From the NCBI GenBank assembly GCA_023228645.1, contig JALOAT010000002.1:132545-196544 (forward strand): 64,000 nucleotides of DNA. The letters are read 5' to 3'. A program made the translations under genes and the position numbers. Positions 1 through 7,828 of this stretch are shown piece by piece (position 1 is the first letter of the stretch; each line of letters begins with the position of its first letter). The stretch comes from Gammaproteobacteria bacterium (lineage in GTDB: Bacteria; Pseudomonadota; Gammaproteobacteria; Thiohalomonadales; Thiohalomonadaceae). Below the pieces are notes generated by a model, which did no database searches, was not told where the DNA came from, and was given only the letters and a program-made list of their open reading frames with translations.

Positions 1-483
1 CTGGCCGAGACCGACCTCATCCCCACCGCCAAAGCGTTGATGGAGAAGATGCAGCAGCGCGGTGCCAATATCCCCATCGCCGTGGACGTGGTGGTGGGCA
101 AACAGTTCGATGCCAACGAGCCCGCGGTTTTGAAGAGCGCGGATGCCGTGGCCGCCGACGACATGATCTTCGATATCGGCCCCAAGAGCGCCCAGGAGCT
201 GGCCGATATCATCATGAAGGCGGGCACGGTGGTCTGGAATGGCCCGGTGGGCGTGTTCGAGTTCGACCAGTTCGGGGAAGGCACCAAGAAGATCGCCGAA
301 GCGATCGCCAATACCAACGCCTTCACCCTGGCCGGCGGCGGCGACACCATCGCCGCCATCCAGAAGTACGACATCTACGAAAAAGTGTCCTACATCTCGA
401 CGGCCGGCGGTGCATTCCTGGAATACTTGGAAGGCAAGGTGCTGCCTGCGGTGGCGATGCTCGAAGAACGCGCCAGCAAGTAG
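1..483 (+). CDS. pgk: Phosphoglycerate kinase, C-terminal part (5' truncated by window edge)
   Basis: Catalyses the reversible transfer of phosphate between 1,3-bisphosphoglycerate and ADP, in glycolysis or in the Calvin cycle. The open frame runs in from base 1, so only about 160 C-terminal residues are present. Visible family signatures are the hinge/nucleotide segment WNGPVGVFE and the C-terminal GGGDTIAAI, followed by a STAGGAFLEYLEGK-type end that closes the nucleotide site. The stop is TAG at 481-483. The gene is followed 90 bases later by pyk and then fba on the same strand with no clear terminator between, so the three probably form one carbon-metabolism operon. Identification is secure; only the missing 5' end is unknown. 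Confidence 0.97.
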   Translation: MAETDLIPTAKALMEKMQQRGANIPIAVDVVVGKQFDANEPAVLKSADAVAADDMIFDIGPKSAQELADIIMKAGTVVWNGPVGVFEFDQFGEGTKKIAEAIANTNAFTLAGGGDTIAAIQKYDIYEKVSYISTAGGAFLEYLEGKVLPAVAMLEERASK

Positions 484-573
484 TTTTCGGCTTTTTCATA
501 AGGGTGCCGGGAGGGCGGAGTACCGCCCGGCGCCCGAACTTAGAGGGTCGGCAACAGGCCCCTGAGAAACCAC

Positions 574-2007
574 ATGCCAAGACGAACCAAGATTGTGTCC
601 ACCCTGGGGCCGGCAACCGACGATCCCAAGATGCTGGACAAGATTATCCAGGCCGGCGTCGACCTGGTCCGCATCAATTTTTCCCACGGCAAACCTGAAG
701 AACACCTCGAGCGGGTGGAAAAGGTACGCAACCGCGCCCGCGCCCACGGCCGTCAGGTCGGGGTGCTGGCCGATCTGCAAGGCCCCAAGATCCGCATCGA
801 AAAATTCATTGATGGCAAGGTGTTCCTGGAAGAAGGCCAGACCTTCACCCTGGACGCCGCGCTGGACCACAACCGCGGCGATCACGAACGCATCGGCATC
901 GCCTACAAGCAGTTGCCCGAAGACGTTACGCGCGGCGACACCCTGCTGCTCGACGACGGCCGCGTCGTGCTCTGGGTCGACAACGTGGAAGGCCCCGAAG
1001 TGGTCTGCCGCGTGGTGGTGGGCGGCGTACTATCCGACCGCAAGGGCATCAACAAGCAGGGCGGCGGTCTTTCTGCACCGGCTCTGACCGACAAGGACAA
1101 GGAAGACATCCGGCTGGCGGCGAAAATGGAGGCCGACTACGTGGCCGTGTCGTTTCCGCGCAGCGCGGACGATGTCAACGAGGCCCGCGCCCTGCTGCGC
1201 GCGGCCGGCGGCCACGGCGAAATCGTCGCCAAGATCGAACGCGCCGAGGCCCTGGAGGTCATCGACGAGATCATCGCCGCCTCCGGGGCCATCATGGTGG
1301 CGCGCGGCGACCTGGGCGTGGAGATCGGCGATGCCGCGCTGGTGCCCTGGCAGAAGCGCCTCATCAAGCAGGCCCGCACCATGAACCGGCCGGTGATCAC
1401 TGCGACCCAGATGATGGAGTCCATGATCACCAACCAGATTCCGACCCGTGCCGAGGTCTTTGACGTGGCCAACGCGGTGCTGGATGGCACCGACGCGGTG
1501 ATGCTGTCGGCGGAGACCGCCATGGGCAAATACCCGGATAAAGCGATCGCCGCCATGGACCGCATCTGCCTGGAGGCGGAAAAGCAGCGCATCGCCACCA
1601 CCTCCGATCACCGCATCAATACCGAGTTCACCCACATCGACGAAGCCGTTGCCATGGCTTCCATGTATGTGGCCAATCACCTCCGGGTGAAGGCGATTGC
1701 CTCGTTAACCGAATCCGGTGCGACACCGCTGTGGATGTCCCGCATCAGTTCGGGTATTCCCATCTACGCCATGACGCGGCATTCCAGTACCCGGCGCAAG
1801 GTCACGCTTTATCGCGGCGTGTATCCGGTTGCATTCGACGTCACCACCTCGGACCATGCACAGGTCAACCGCGAAACGGTGGATGAATTGGTGCGCCGCG
1901 GCGCCGTGCGGGACGGCGATCTGGTGATCATTACCAAGGGCGACATGATGGGCGTCCACGGCGGCACCAATGCCATGAAGATCGTCCGCGTGGGCGAACT
2001 GGTCTAG
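574..2007 (+). CDS. pyk: Pyruvate kinase
   Basis: Converts phosphoenolpyruvate and ADP to pyruvate and ATP in the cytoplasm. The 477 residues match the usual bacterial length. The N-terminus carries RRTKIVSTLGPATDD and the substrate-loop segment RINFSHG; the catalytic lysine/metal region reads VAKIERAEA with the MVARGDLGVE motif (about residues 246-255), and TATQMMESM plus SAETAMGKYP follow in the barrel. The C-terminal allosteric domain ends with GTNAMKIVRVGELV. The start is the ATG at 574; no strong Shine-Dalgarno is visible. The gene lies between pgk and fba, which in autotrophs often accompany Calvin-cycle genes. Confidence 0.97.
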   Translation: MPRRTKIVSTLGPATDDPKMLDKIIQAGVDLVRINFSHGKPEEHLERVEKVRNRARAHGRQVGVLADLQGPKIRIEKFIDGKVFLEEGQTFTLDAALDHNRGDHERIGIAYKQLPEDVTRGDTLLLDDGRVVLWVDNVEGPEVVCRVVVGGVLSDRKGINKQGGGLSAPALTDKDKEDIRLAAKMEADYVAVSFPRSADDVNEARALLRAAGGHGEIVAKIERAEALEVIDEIIAASGAIMVARGDLGVEIGDAALVPWQKRLIKQARTMNRPVITATQMMESMITNQIPTRAEVFDVANAVLDGTDAVMLSAETAMGKYPDKAIAAMDRICLEAEKQRIATTSDHRINTEFTHIDEAVAMASMYVANHLRVKAIASLTESGATPLWMSRISSGIPIYAMTRHSSTRRKVTLYRGVYPVAFDVTTSDHAQVNRETVDELVRRGAVRDGDLVIITKGDMMGVHGGTNAMKIVRVGELV

Positions 2008-2025
2008 CGAAGAAGGAAAGTCCGC

Positions 2026-2077
2026 CAATGAACGCGAGTGGCGAGGCGTCGTTATTCGTGCTCGCTTCCGTTCATTG
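2026..2077 (+). other. Imperfect hairpin in pyk-fba spacer
   Basis: A perfect 9-base inverted repeat (CAATGAACG at 2026-2034, CGTTCATTG at 2069-2077) encloses a second short pairing, GCGAG with CTCGC. There is no T-run after it, so it does not look like an intrinsic terminator. It may be an mRNA processing or stability element inside the operon. Confidence 0.35.
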
Positions 2078-2136
2078 ACAGACATCATCTTTCCGATTTG
2101 AAGAAGAACTACTGACATCAACTAAGGAGAATCCAC

Positions 2137-3201
2137 ATGGCCCTCGTATCAATGCGTCAGTTGCTCGACCATGCTGCCGAGAACGGCTACGGTCTGCCGG
2201 CCTTCAATGTGAACAACATGGAACAGGTGCAGGCGATCATGCAGGCCGCCGACGCCGTCGACAGCCCGGTGATCCTGCAGGGTTCCGCCGGCGCCCGTAA
2301 GTACGCGGGCGAGCCGTTCCTGCGTCACCTGATCCTGGCCGCCATCGAGGCCTATCCGCACATCCCCGTCGCCATGCACCAGGACCACGGCGCCAGCCCA
2401 GCCGTGTGCATCAACGCCATTCAGTCCGGCTTCAGCTCGGTGATGATGGACGGTTCCTTGCTGGAAGACGGCAAGACCCCGTCCTCCTACGAATACAACG
2501 TGGACGTGACCCGCCGCGTGGTTGACATGGCGCACGCCTGCGGCGTGTCCGTGGAAGGCGAGCTGGGTTGCCTGGGCTCCCTGGAGACCGGCAAGGCCGG
2601 CGAGGAAGACGGCCACGGCGCCGAAGGCACCCTCGACCACTCCGCCCTGCTGACCGATCCCAACGAGGCCGCCGACTTTGTGGCGAAGACCAAGGTGGAC
2701 GCCCTGGCCATCGCCATCGGCACCTCCCACGGCGCCTATAAGTTCACCAGCAAGCCCACGGGCAAGGTGTTGCGCATCGACCGCGTCAAGGAAATCCACG
2801 CGCGCATTCCGAACGTGCACCTGGTCATGCACGGCTCCTCGTCCGTGCCCGAGGACTGGCTCGCCATCATCAACCAGTTCGGTGGCGACATGGGCAAGAC
2901 CTACGGTGTACCCGTGGAAGAAATCGTGGAAGGCATCAAAAACGGCGTGCGTAAGGTGAATATCGACACCGACCTGCGCATGGCTTCGACCGGCGCCATC
3001 CGCAGGCACATGGCCGAGGATCGCAAGAACTTCGACCCGCGCAAGTACTACAAGGAAGCCACCAAGGCCATGGCGGGGATCTGCCGCGCGCGCTATGAAG
3101 CCTTCGGCTCCGTCGGCAAGGCCTCCAAAATCAAAGTCGTGTCTCTGGAGAACATGGCTGTGCGTTACGCCAAGGGTGAGCTCGACCCGCAGATCAAGTA
3201 A
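2137..3201 (+). CDS. fba: Class II fructose-1,6-bisphosphate aldolase
   Basis: Zinc-dependent aldolase interconverting fructose-1,6-bisphosphate with dihydroxyacetone phosphate and glyceraldehyde-3-phosphate; autotrophic paralogues also form sedoheptulose-1,7-bisphosphate. The 354 residues carry the class II signatures: VAMHQDHG with the catalytic Asp and a zinc His, VEGELGCLG, the second zinc His in IGTSHGAYKF, the third in LVMHGSSSVP, and the phosphate-binding segment VRKVNIDTDLR. A good ribosome-binding site (AAGGAG, 2124-2129) precedes the ATG. It is the last gene of the pgk-pyk-fba run and is followed by a strong terminator. Length and motifs fit the CbbA/Fda type. Confidence 0.97.
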   Translation: MALVSMRQLLDHAAENGYGLPAFNVNNMEQVQAIMQAADAVDSPVILQGSAGARKYAGEPFLRHLILAAIEAYPHIPVAMHQDHGASPAVCINAIQSGFSSVMMDGSLLEDGKTPSSYEYNVDVTRRVVDMAHACGVSVEGELGCLGSLETGKAGEEDGHGAEGTLDHSALLTDPNEAADFVAKTKVDALAIAIGTSHGAYKFTSKPTGKVLRIDRVKEIHARIPNVHLVMHGSSSVPEDWLAIINQFGGDMGKTYGVPVEEIVEGIKNGVRKVNIDTDLRMASTGAIRRHMAEDRKNFDPRKYYKEATKAMAGICRARYEAFGSVGKASKIKVVSLENMAVRYAKGELDPQIK

Positions 3202-3223
3202 CTACCGACGTATTCGCTGCAAA

Positions 3224-3255
3224 AGAGAGGCGGCCGCTCGGCCGCCTCTCTTTTT
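3224..3255 (+). terminator. Rho-independent terminator after fba
   Basis: A perfect 12-bp stem (3224-3235 with 3240-3251) with a GCTC loop runs straight into a T-tract ending at 3255. It lies 23 bases after the fba stop and closes the operon. Confidence 0.93.
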
Positions 3256-3822
3256 GGGCGCTTACCGACGTTCCCGTCACGTGACAGACGACGCAACTTC
3301 CCGGCCTTGAACCATCAAGGCAAGTCGTTTTGCCGCACCCATGCCGCGCGCTGCCTGTGGACCCGGTCCAAACCCGGCGCTGTACGTCTCTTCGTCGCCC
3401 CGGCCCCCGTCACTTACCTAACGTTCCTGATGTCTTGGCGGGAGCCCATTCCTGTTGTCGAAATATATTCCTGAATATCTGCCCTGAGCCACGCCCTCTC
3501 CGTAACCCACGCCCATATATATGCCGCTTCCGTAGGAACTCGGCCCGCTTTGACGAGCCGGAGAGCATACGAGCGTAAAGCTCATGCTCGACCATGGGCA
3601 TGATGGGTTGACGATTCGGCGAGTGGGAAATTCAAGAAGCAGTACCAAGCCGTCAACGCTTGTATTTGCGGGGTGTGTCGCCGTTTGTCTGTGAAACTTG
3701 CGACACGAAATAATGTGCACGCGCGCACGCGTTGCCCTCGTATCCACTGTGGTCAAATTGACGCTTGCGAGAACGGCGTGATAAAACGCCAGTCACGTCA
3801 GTTTTCCACCATCTAACGCTCT
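3256..3822. other. Gene-free stretch between fba and the cytochrome operon
   Basis: No open frame here has a ribosome-binding site, codon use like the neighbours, or recognisable protein similarity. A minus-strand frame at 3418-3756 exists but its product looks random. Around 3390-3415 there is a weak resemblance to the GC-rich dispersed repeat seen at 7587 and 41166. A small inverted repeat, ATATTC-CT-GAATAT, lies at 3465-3478. I see no RNA gene. Confidence 0.5.
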
Positions 3823-3854
3823 ATTAGTAAAAATAAATACAATGATTTACTAAT
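3823..3854. promoter_or_regulatory. Perfect 9-bp dyad in AT-rich promoter region of the cytochrome operon
   Basis: ATTAGTAAA (3823-3831) and TTTACTAAT (3846-3854) are exact inverted repeats separated by 14 bases, in an AT-rich patch within otherwise GC-rich DNA. The second arm ends 33 bases before the cytochrome start codon. Position and symmetry suggest an operator for a dimeric regulator; the LysR-type gene at 7829-8785 is one candidate. Which protein binds is unknown. Confidence 0.5.
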
Positions 3855-3887
3855 GGTTAGTCGAAGCGACGATCATCAGAGGTATTC

Positions 3888-4502
3888 ATGTTCAACTCCG
3901 GCAAACGGGGCATCTTCAAAACCCTTTCGGTGCGCAACGTCGCAATCACACTAGCGATCTTCCTGGCAGGCGGAGCGGCGTTTGTGGGCATCAACGGATT
4001 TTTCTCCTACACCAACGAAATGGAGTTCTGCACCTCCTGCCACTCCATGCAGACCAATCTCCGTGAACTTCAGGAGACGGTGCATTACAAGAATTCTTCG
4101 GGGGTGAGAGCGGTTTGCTCGGACTGTCATGTCCCCAAGGACTTCGCTCCGAAGCTCCATGCCAAGATCGTCGCTGTGAAAGACATCTATCATGAATTGG
4201 TGGGCACCGTAGATACCGAGGAAAAGTTCGAGGCGCGGCGTTGGCGGATGGCAACGCGTGTGTGGGATAAGATGAAGGCGACCGATTCCCGCGAGTGCCG
4301 TTCCTGTCACGATTTCGACAACATGGATTTCAGTGCCCAGGGACGCATGGCGAGCAGGAGGCACACACGTGCCCAGGCCAAAGGACAGACCTGTATCGAT
4401 TGCCACAAAGGCATCGCTCACACGGAGCCGCTGCCGCCGGAAGAGTGGGAGGAGGCCGAGGGCGACGCCGATGCCGAGGAAACTGATACTGGCGACCAGT
4501 AA
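3888..4502 (+). CDS. NapC/NirT-family tetraheme cytochrome c, membrane anchored
   Basis: A 204-residue protein with one N-terminal membrane helix (about 18-38) and a periplasmic domain holding four haem-binding CXXCH motifs: CTSCH 48-52, CSDCH 77-81, CRSCH 137-141 and CIDCH 169-173. Size and haem spacing match the NapC/NirT family, which normally passes electrons between the quinone pool and periplasmic partners. It is the first gene of an operon with an ankyrin protein and flavocytochrome c subunits, so here it may link sulfide-derived electrons to the membrane (inference). The C-terminus is an acidic tail rich in Glu and Asp. The start ATG follows AGAGG. Confidence 0.9.
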   Translation: MFNSGKRGIFKTLSVRNVAITLAIFLAGGAAFVGINGFFSYTNEMEFCTSCHSMQTNLRELQETVHYKNSSGVRAVCSDCHVPKDFAPKLHAKIVAVKDIYHELVGTVDTEEKFEARRWRMATRVWDKMKATDSRECRSCHDFDNMDFSAQGRMASRRHTRAQAKGQTCIDCHKGIAHTEPLPPEEWEEAEGDADAEETDTGDQ

Positions 4503-4571
4503 AATGGACCTGTGCCGCCAGCAAACTCCGCAGCCACGCTGCCGACGTGGAAAATGGGAAAGGATGCAATG

Positions 4572-5516
4572 ATGTCCTGGAATCAGCGGTTTTCTCTCTT
4601 GGCCGCGATTGTGTTGTCATTCGCTGCGCATGCAGCGGACATCGACATGCAGTTGCGCGATGCTGCACTCATCGGCGACGCGGAAGAGGTTCAGCAGTTA
4701 CTCGACCAGGGAGCGGACGCGAACTTTGCCGGCAGGTATGGAAAGTCTCCACTCATGTTCGCCGCCGAAGAAGGCAATACCGAGGTCGTCGAGCTACTTC
4801 TGAAAGCCGGTGCCAATGTCAATGCGAGGAGTGTCGTCGGCTGCACGGCACTGACCCATGCGACAGAAGGCGGGCATGTGGAAGCAGTCCGGGCGTTGCT
4901 CGCCAGTGGCGCCCACACCGGGTTGAAGACACGTGTGGGCTGGGACGCGCTCATGATCGCGGCGCGTAGCGGCTATGGAGATGTTCTGAAACTGCTCATC
5001 GCCGCCAAGGGCAACGTCAATACCTCGGACAAAGATGGCAATACCGCCTTGATGGCTGCCGCCGAGAAAGGCCACGTGCAAGCGGTGCGCCTGCTGCTGT
5101 CGGCCAACGCCGATGTGCATGTGCGGAACAAAAACGGTGAGAACGCGCTCATGCTTGCCGCAGGTCATGCCGAGCTCGAAGTACTCGAACTGCTGCTGAA
5201 TAGCGGCGCCAGCGTGAATGCGGCGGATTCCGAAGGTGAGACGGCTTTGATGTGGGCCATCGAGCGCGACTACATTCACACCGTCGAGTACCTGTTGAAG
5301 CACAAGGCCGAGGTAAATCATCAGGATGCGAACGGACGCACCGCACTGATAAAGGCAGCCATGCGCGGCAACGTGGAAACGGTGAAGTCATTGCTCAATG
5401 CAGGTGCGGATCCGTCCATGAAAGATCGGGCAGGCCGCACGGCGTTCGATTATGCGAAGAACCACAAGCACGTTGACGCGGCGCGCGTGCTTGGCGGGCA
5501 GGGAAGCCTGCGCTAA
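4572..5516 (+). CDS. Exported ankyrin-repeat protein
   Basis: About 314 residues from the chosen ATG at 4572, which sits 7 bases after AAGGA; an ATG at 4569 and further upstream in-frame ATGs are possible but less well placed. The N-terminus is a signal peptide ending AAHA before ADIDM. The rest is roughly nine ankyrin repeats of about 33 residues, with repeated GNTALMAAAEKGHVQAV-like units. Ankyrin stacks are protein-binding scaffolds, so this is probably a periplasmic partner or assembly factor for the neighbouring cytochromes. It lies between the NapC-like gene and fccA-like gene with short spacers, implying co-transcription. No catalytic domain is seen. Confidence 0.88.
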   Translation: MSWNQRFSLLAAIVLSFAAHAADIDMQLRDAALIGDAEEVQQLLDQGADANFAGRYGKSPLMFAAEEGNTEVVELLLKAGANVNARSVVGCTALTHATEGGHVEAVRALLASGAHTGLKTRVGWDALMIAARSGYGDVLKLLIAAKGNVNTSDKDGNTALMAAAEKGHVQAVRLLLSANADVHVRNKNGENALMLAAGHAELEVLELLLNSGASVNAADSEGETALMWAIERDYIHTVEYLLKHKAEVNHQDANGRTALIKAAMRGNVETVKSLLNAGADPSMKDRAGRTAFDYAKNHKHVDAARVLGGQGSLR

Positions 5517-5564
5517 ATACGCCGCGGAGGTGTTGTGTCTGTCACGTCGACCCTAGGGGGGATT

Positions 5565-6155
5565 ATGAAGTACAGAAAAATCATGCGAAGTGCGTTGGTG
5601 CTGGGCGGTTTGGCACTGAGTGGAGCCGCGCTGGCCATGCCGAGCGGAGAAATGCTGGGCAACACCTGCGCTGGGTGCCATGGCACCAACGGCAATACCC
5701 AAGGCCCGGGAACTCCGGGGATCGCCGGCATATCGACAGAGTATTTTGTCGATGCCATGAAGGCGTACCAGGATGGCAGCCGTTTCGGCACGGTGATGAA
5801 CCGTATCGCAAAGGGCTACACCGAGGAAGAGATCCACGCAATGGCAAAGTATTTTGCCGCCCAGAAGTATCGCCCGCTGCCACAAAAGGCAGATGCCAAG
5901 CTGGCACGCCTGGGTAAGCAACTGCATGAACGCAGCTGTGCAAAATGCCATGAAGAAGGCGGCAGCGTTTCTGAAGACAGCGCGATTCTTGCCGGTCAGC
6001 CGATGCAGTATCTGCAATGGACCTTCGATGACTTCAACAACAGCAGGCGCGAAATGCCGAAGAAGATGAAGACTAAGATGCAAGAGGTCCACAAGGCGAA
6101 GGGCGACGAAGGCTACAAGGCGCTCGTCAACTTCTACGGCGACCGGGCCAAGTGA
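5565..6155 (+). CDS. fccA: Diheme cytochrome c, flavocytochrome c sulfide dehydrogenase cytochrome subunit (FccA-like)
   Basis: A 196-residue periplasmic protein with a signal peptide (cleavage likely after ALA, residue 24) and two class I haem domains: CAGCH at 35-39 and CAKCH at 125-129. Each domain has a downstream Met that could be the sixth ligand. The two-domain c4/c553 layout next to an FccB gene fits the electron-accepting subunit of flavocytochrome c. The start at 5565 is preceded by GGGGG at ideal distance; an in-frame ATG at 5535 would add ten residues before the signal peptide. The stop is 14 bases before the fccB start. Confidence 0.85.
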   Translation: MKYRKIMRSALVLGGLALSGAALAMPSGEMLGNTCAGCHGTNGNTQGPGTPGIAGISTEYFVDAMKAYQDGSRFGTVMNRIAKGYTEEEIHAMAKYFAAQKYRPLPQKADAKLARLGKQLHERSCAKCHEEGGSVSEDSAILAGQPMQYLQWTFDDFNNSRREMPKKMKTKMQEVHKAKGDEGYKALVNFYGDRAK

Positions 6156-6169
6156 GGGGAGCAGAAGAT

Positions 6170-7468
6170 ATGAAAGTTACGCGTCGAGATTTTCTCAAGG
6201 TCGGTGGCGGCGCAGCGGCGCTCGCTACGCTCGGCTTTTCCGGCATGGCGCTCGGCAAGCCTGCCAGGGGCCGGGTTGTCGTAGTCGGCGGAGGTATCGG
6301 TGGCAGCACCACCGCCAAGTACCTCCGCATGATGGACCCCGGTATCGAGGTCACCCTGATCGAGCCCAACAAGCAGTACTTCACCTGCTTCATGAGCAAC
6401 GAAGTGCTCTCCGGTGAGCGCTCCCTGGACTCCATCAAGTTCGGCTACAACGGCTTGGCGAAGCACGGCGTCAATGTGGTGCATGACGCCGTCACGGCCA
6501 TTGATCCAGTTGCCAAGAAGGTCACCACCGCGGGTGGCAAGACCTTCTCTTACGATCACGCGGTCGTCTCCCCGGGCGTCTCGCTCAAGTACGAGGCTGT
6601 CGCCGGTTACAGCGAGAAAGTGGCGGAGAAGATCCCGCACGCCTGGAAGGCCGGTCCGCAGACCGCCCTGCTGCGCAAGCAGATCGAATCCATGAAGGAT
6701 GGCGGCACCGTGGTCATGGTCGCTCCCCCGAATCCGTACCGTTGCCCCCCCGGACCTTACGAGCGTGTCTCGCAGATTGCTTGGTACCTGAAGAACCACA
6801 AGCCGAAATCCAAGATCATCGTCCTGGATCCCAAGGATGCGTTCTCTAAGCAGGGCCTGTTCGTTGCGGGCTGGAAGAAATACTACGGCTATGAAACCGA
6901 CAACTCCCTGATCACCTGGGTATCGGGTGCCCAGGGCGGCAAGGTGGAGTCCATCGACGCGGGTAACCTGAGCGTGCAGGCGGACATCGAGAAGTTCAAC
7001 GCGGACGTGCTCAACGTGATTCCGCCGCAAAAGGCGGGCGCCATTGCCTTCGCAGCGGGACTAACCGAAGGCGACTGGTGCCCGGTTAATCAAAAGACCT
7101 TCGAATCAACCAAGCACAAGTCGATCCACGTGATCGGTGATGCTTGCGTTGCCGGGTCCATGCCGAAGTCCGGTTATGCGGCCAACTCTCAGGCGAAGGT
7201 CTGTGCTGCGGCGATCGTGGCGGCGCTGAACGGTGCGGACGCTCCGGAACCATCGTATGTCAACACCTGCTACAGCATCATCATGCCGAACGACGCCGTC
7301 TCCGTGGCCGGGGTTTATCGCCTGGGCGCAGATGGCAAGATTGCCGACGTGAAGGGCGCGGGCGGGCTGACGCCCGGCTATGCCGATACCACCATGGAGA
7401 TGCGCCAGCGCGAAGTGGTCTATGCGCATTCCTGGTTCAAGAACATCACCACCGACGTATTCGGTTGA
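6170..7468 (+). CDS. fccB: Sulfide dehydrogenase flavoprotein subunit (flavocytochrome c, FccB)
   Basis: FAD enzyme that oxidises sulfide to sulfur or polysulfide and passes electrons to its diheme partner in the periplasm. The 432 residues begin with a twin-arginine signal (TRRDFLKVGG) followed by the FAD-binding GGGIGGSTTAKYL. Cys73 in YFTCFMSNE sits where the Chromatium protein attaches FAD covalently. Cys192 in YRCPPGPYE and the Cys in NTCYSIIM are candidates for the redox-active disulfide. These identify FccB/SoxF rather than membrane SQR. The ATG at 6170 is chosen for the Tat signal and the upstream AGGGGAG. It ends an operon beginning at 3888 and is followed by a strong terminator. Confidence 0.93.
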   Translation: MKVTRRDFLKVGGGAAALATLGFSGMALGKPARGRVVVVGGGIGGSTTAKYLRMMDPGIEVTLIEPNKQYFTCFMSNEVLSGERSLDSIKFGYNGLAKHGVNVVHDAVTAIDPVAKKVTTAGGKTFSYDHAVVSPGVSLKYEAVAGYSEKVAEKIPHAWKAGPQTALLRKQIESMKDGGTVVMVAPPNPYRCPPGPYERVSQIAWYLKNHKPKSKIIVLDPKDAFSKQGLFVAGWKKYYGYETDNSLITWVSGAQGGKVESIDAGNLSVQADIEKFNADVLNVIPPQKAGAIAFAAGLTEGDWCPVNQKTFESTKHKSIHVIGDACVAGSMPKSGYAANSQAKVCAAAIVAALNGADAPEPSYVNTCYSIIMPNDAVSVAGVYRLGADGKIADVKGAGGLTPGYADTTMEMRQREVVYAHSWFKNITTDVFG

Positions 7469-7491
7469 GTTGTTTCGCGGTATCGTTCGAG

Positions 7492-7514
7492 ACGGGGCCT
7501 TCGGGCCCCGTTTT
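7492..7514 (+). terminator. Rho-independent terminator after fccB
   Basis: An 8-bp perfect stem (ACGGGGCC with GGCCCCGT) closed by a C(TTCG)G tetraloop and followed by TTTT. It is 24 bases after the fccB stop. Confidence 0.9.
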
Positions 7515-7586
7515 CGTTGTGCGCCGAACAAACACCGCTATCGCTGTCCTTACGAGCGGCGTTGTCCGGGGATTTAGGGTGTTTTT

Positions 7587-7738
7587 ACTTCGCCTTCCGG
7601 CACAAGCGGGACCGTATTGATGCCCTGGCATGGACCAGGATTTCGCCAGGGTGACGAAAAACTGGCAGATATTTTACTTCATCGTTCCGGCGCAAGCCGG
7701 AATTCATCTTCGTGGCCCCGGCGTGGACCCGGTATAGC
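7587..7738. repeat. Two degenerate copies of a CCGGCGCAAGCCGGAA-type dispersed repeat
   Basis: The fccB to lysR spacer (7515-7828) holds no gene. It carries two related units, about 7587-7665 and 7676-7738, each starting near ACTTC..TTCCGGC.CAAGC and continuing with a GGC.TGGACC segment. The same element in better condition is at 41166-41236. This is a palindromic intergenic repeat known from many proteobacteria. Confidence 0.65.
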
Positions 7739-7828
7739 GAAGCACCGGCAAAGGCGGACGGCGTCCATTCAGTGACGCGATAGAGAAACCGCCAGTGCGG
7801 TGTCTCAACCCATCAAGCGAGCGCCGCG

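Noticed and set aside
3418..3756. 112-residue minus-strand frame between fba and the cytochrome operon
   Set aside because: No ribosome-binding site, no conserved-looking sequence; composition unlike neighbouring genes.
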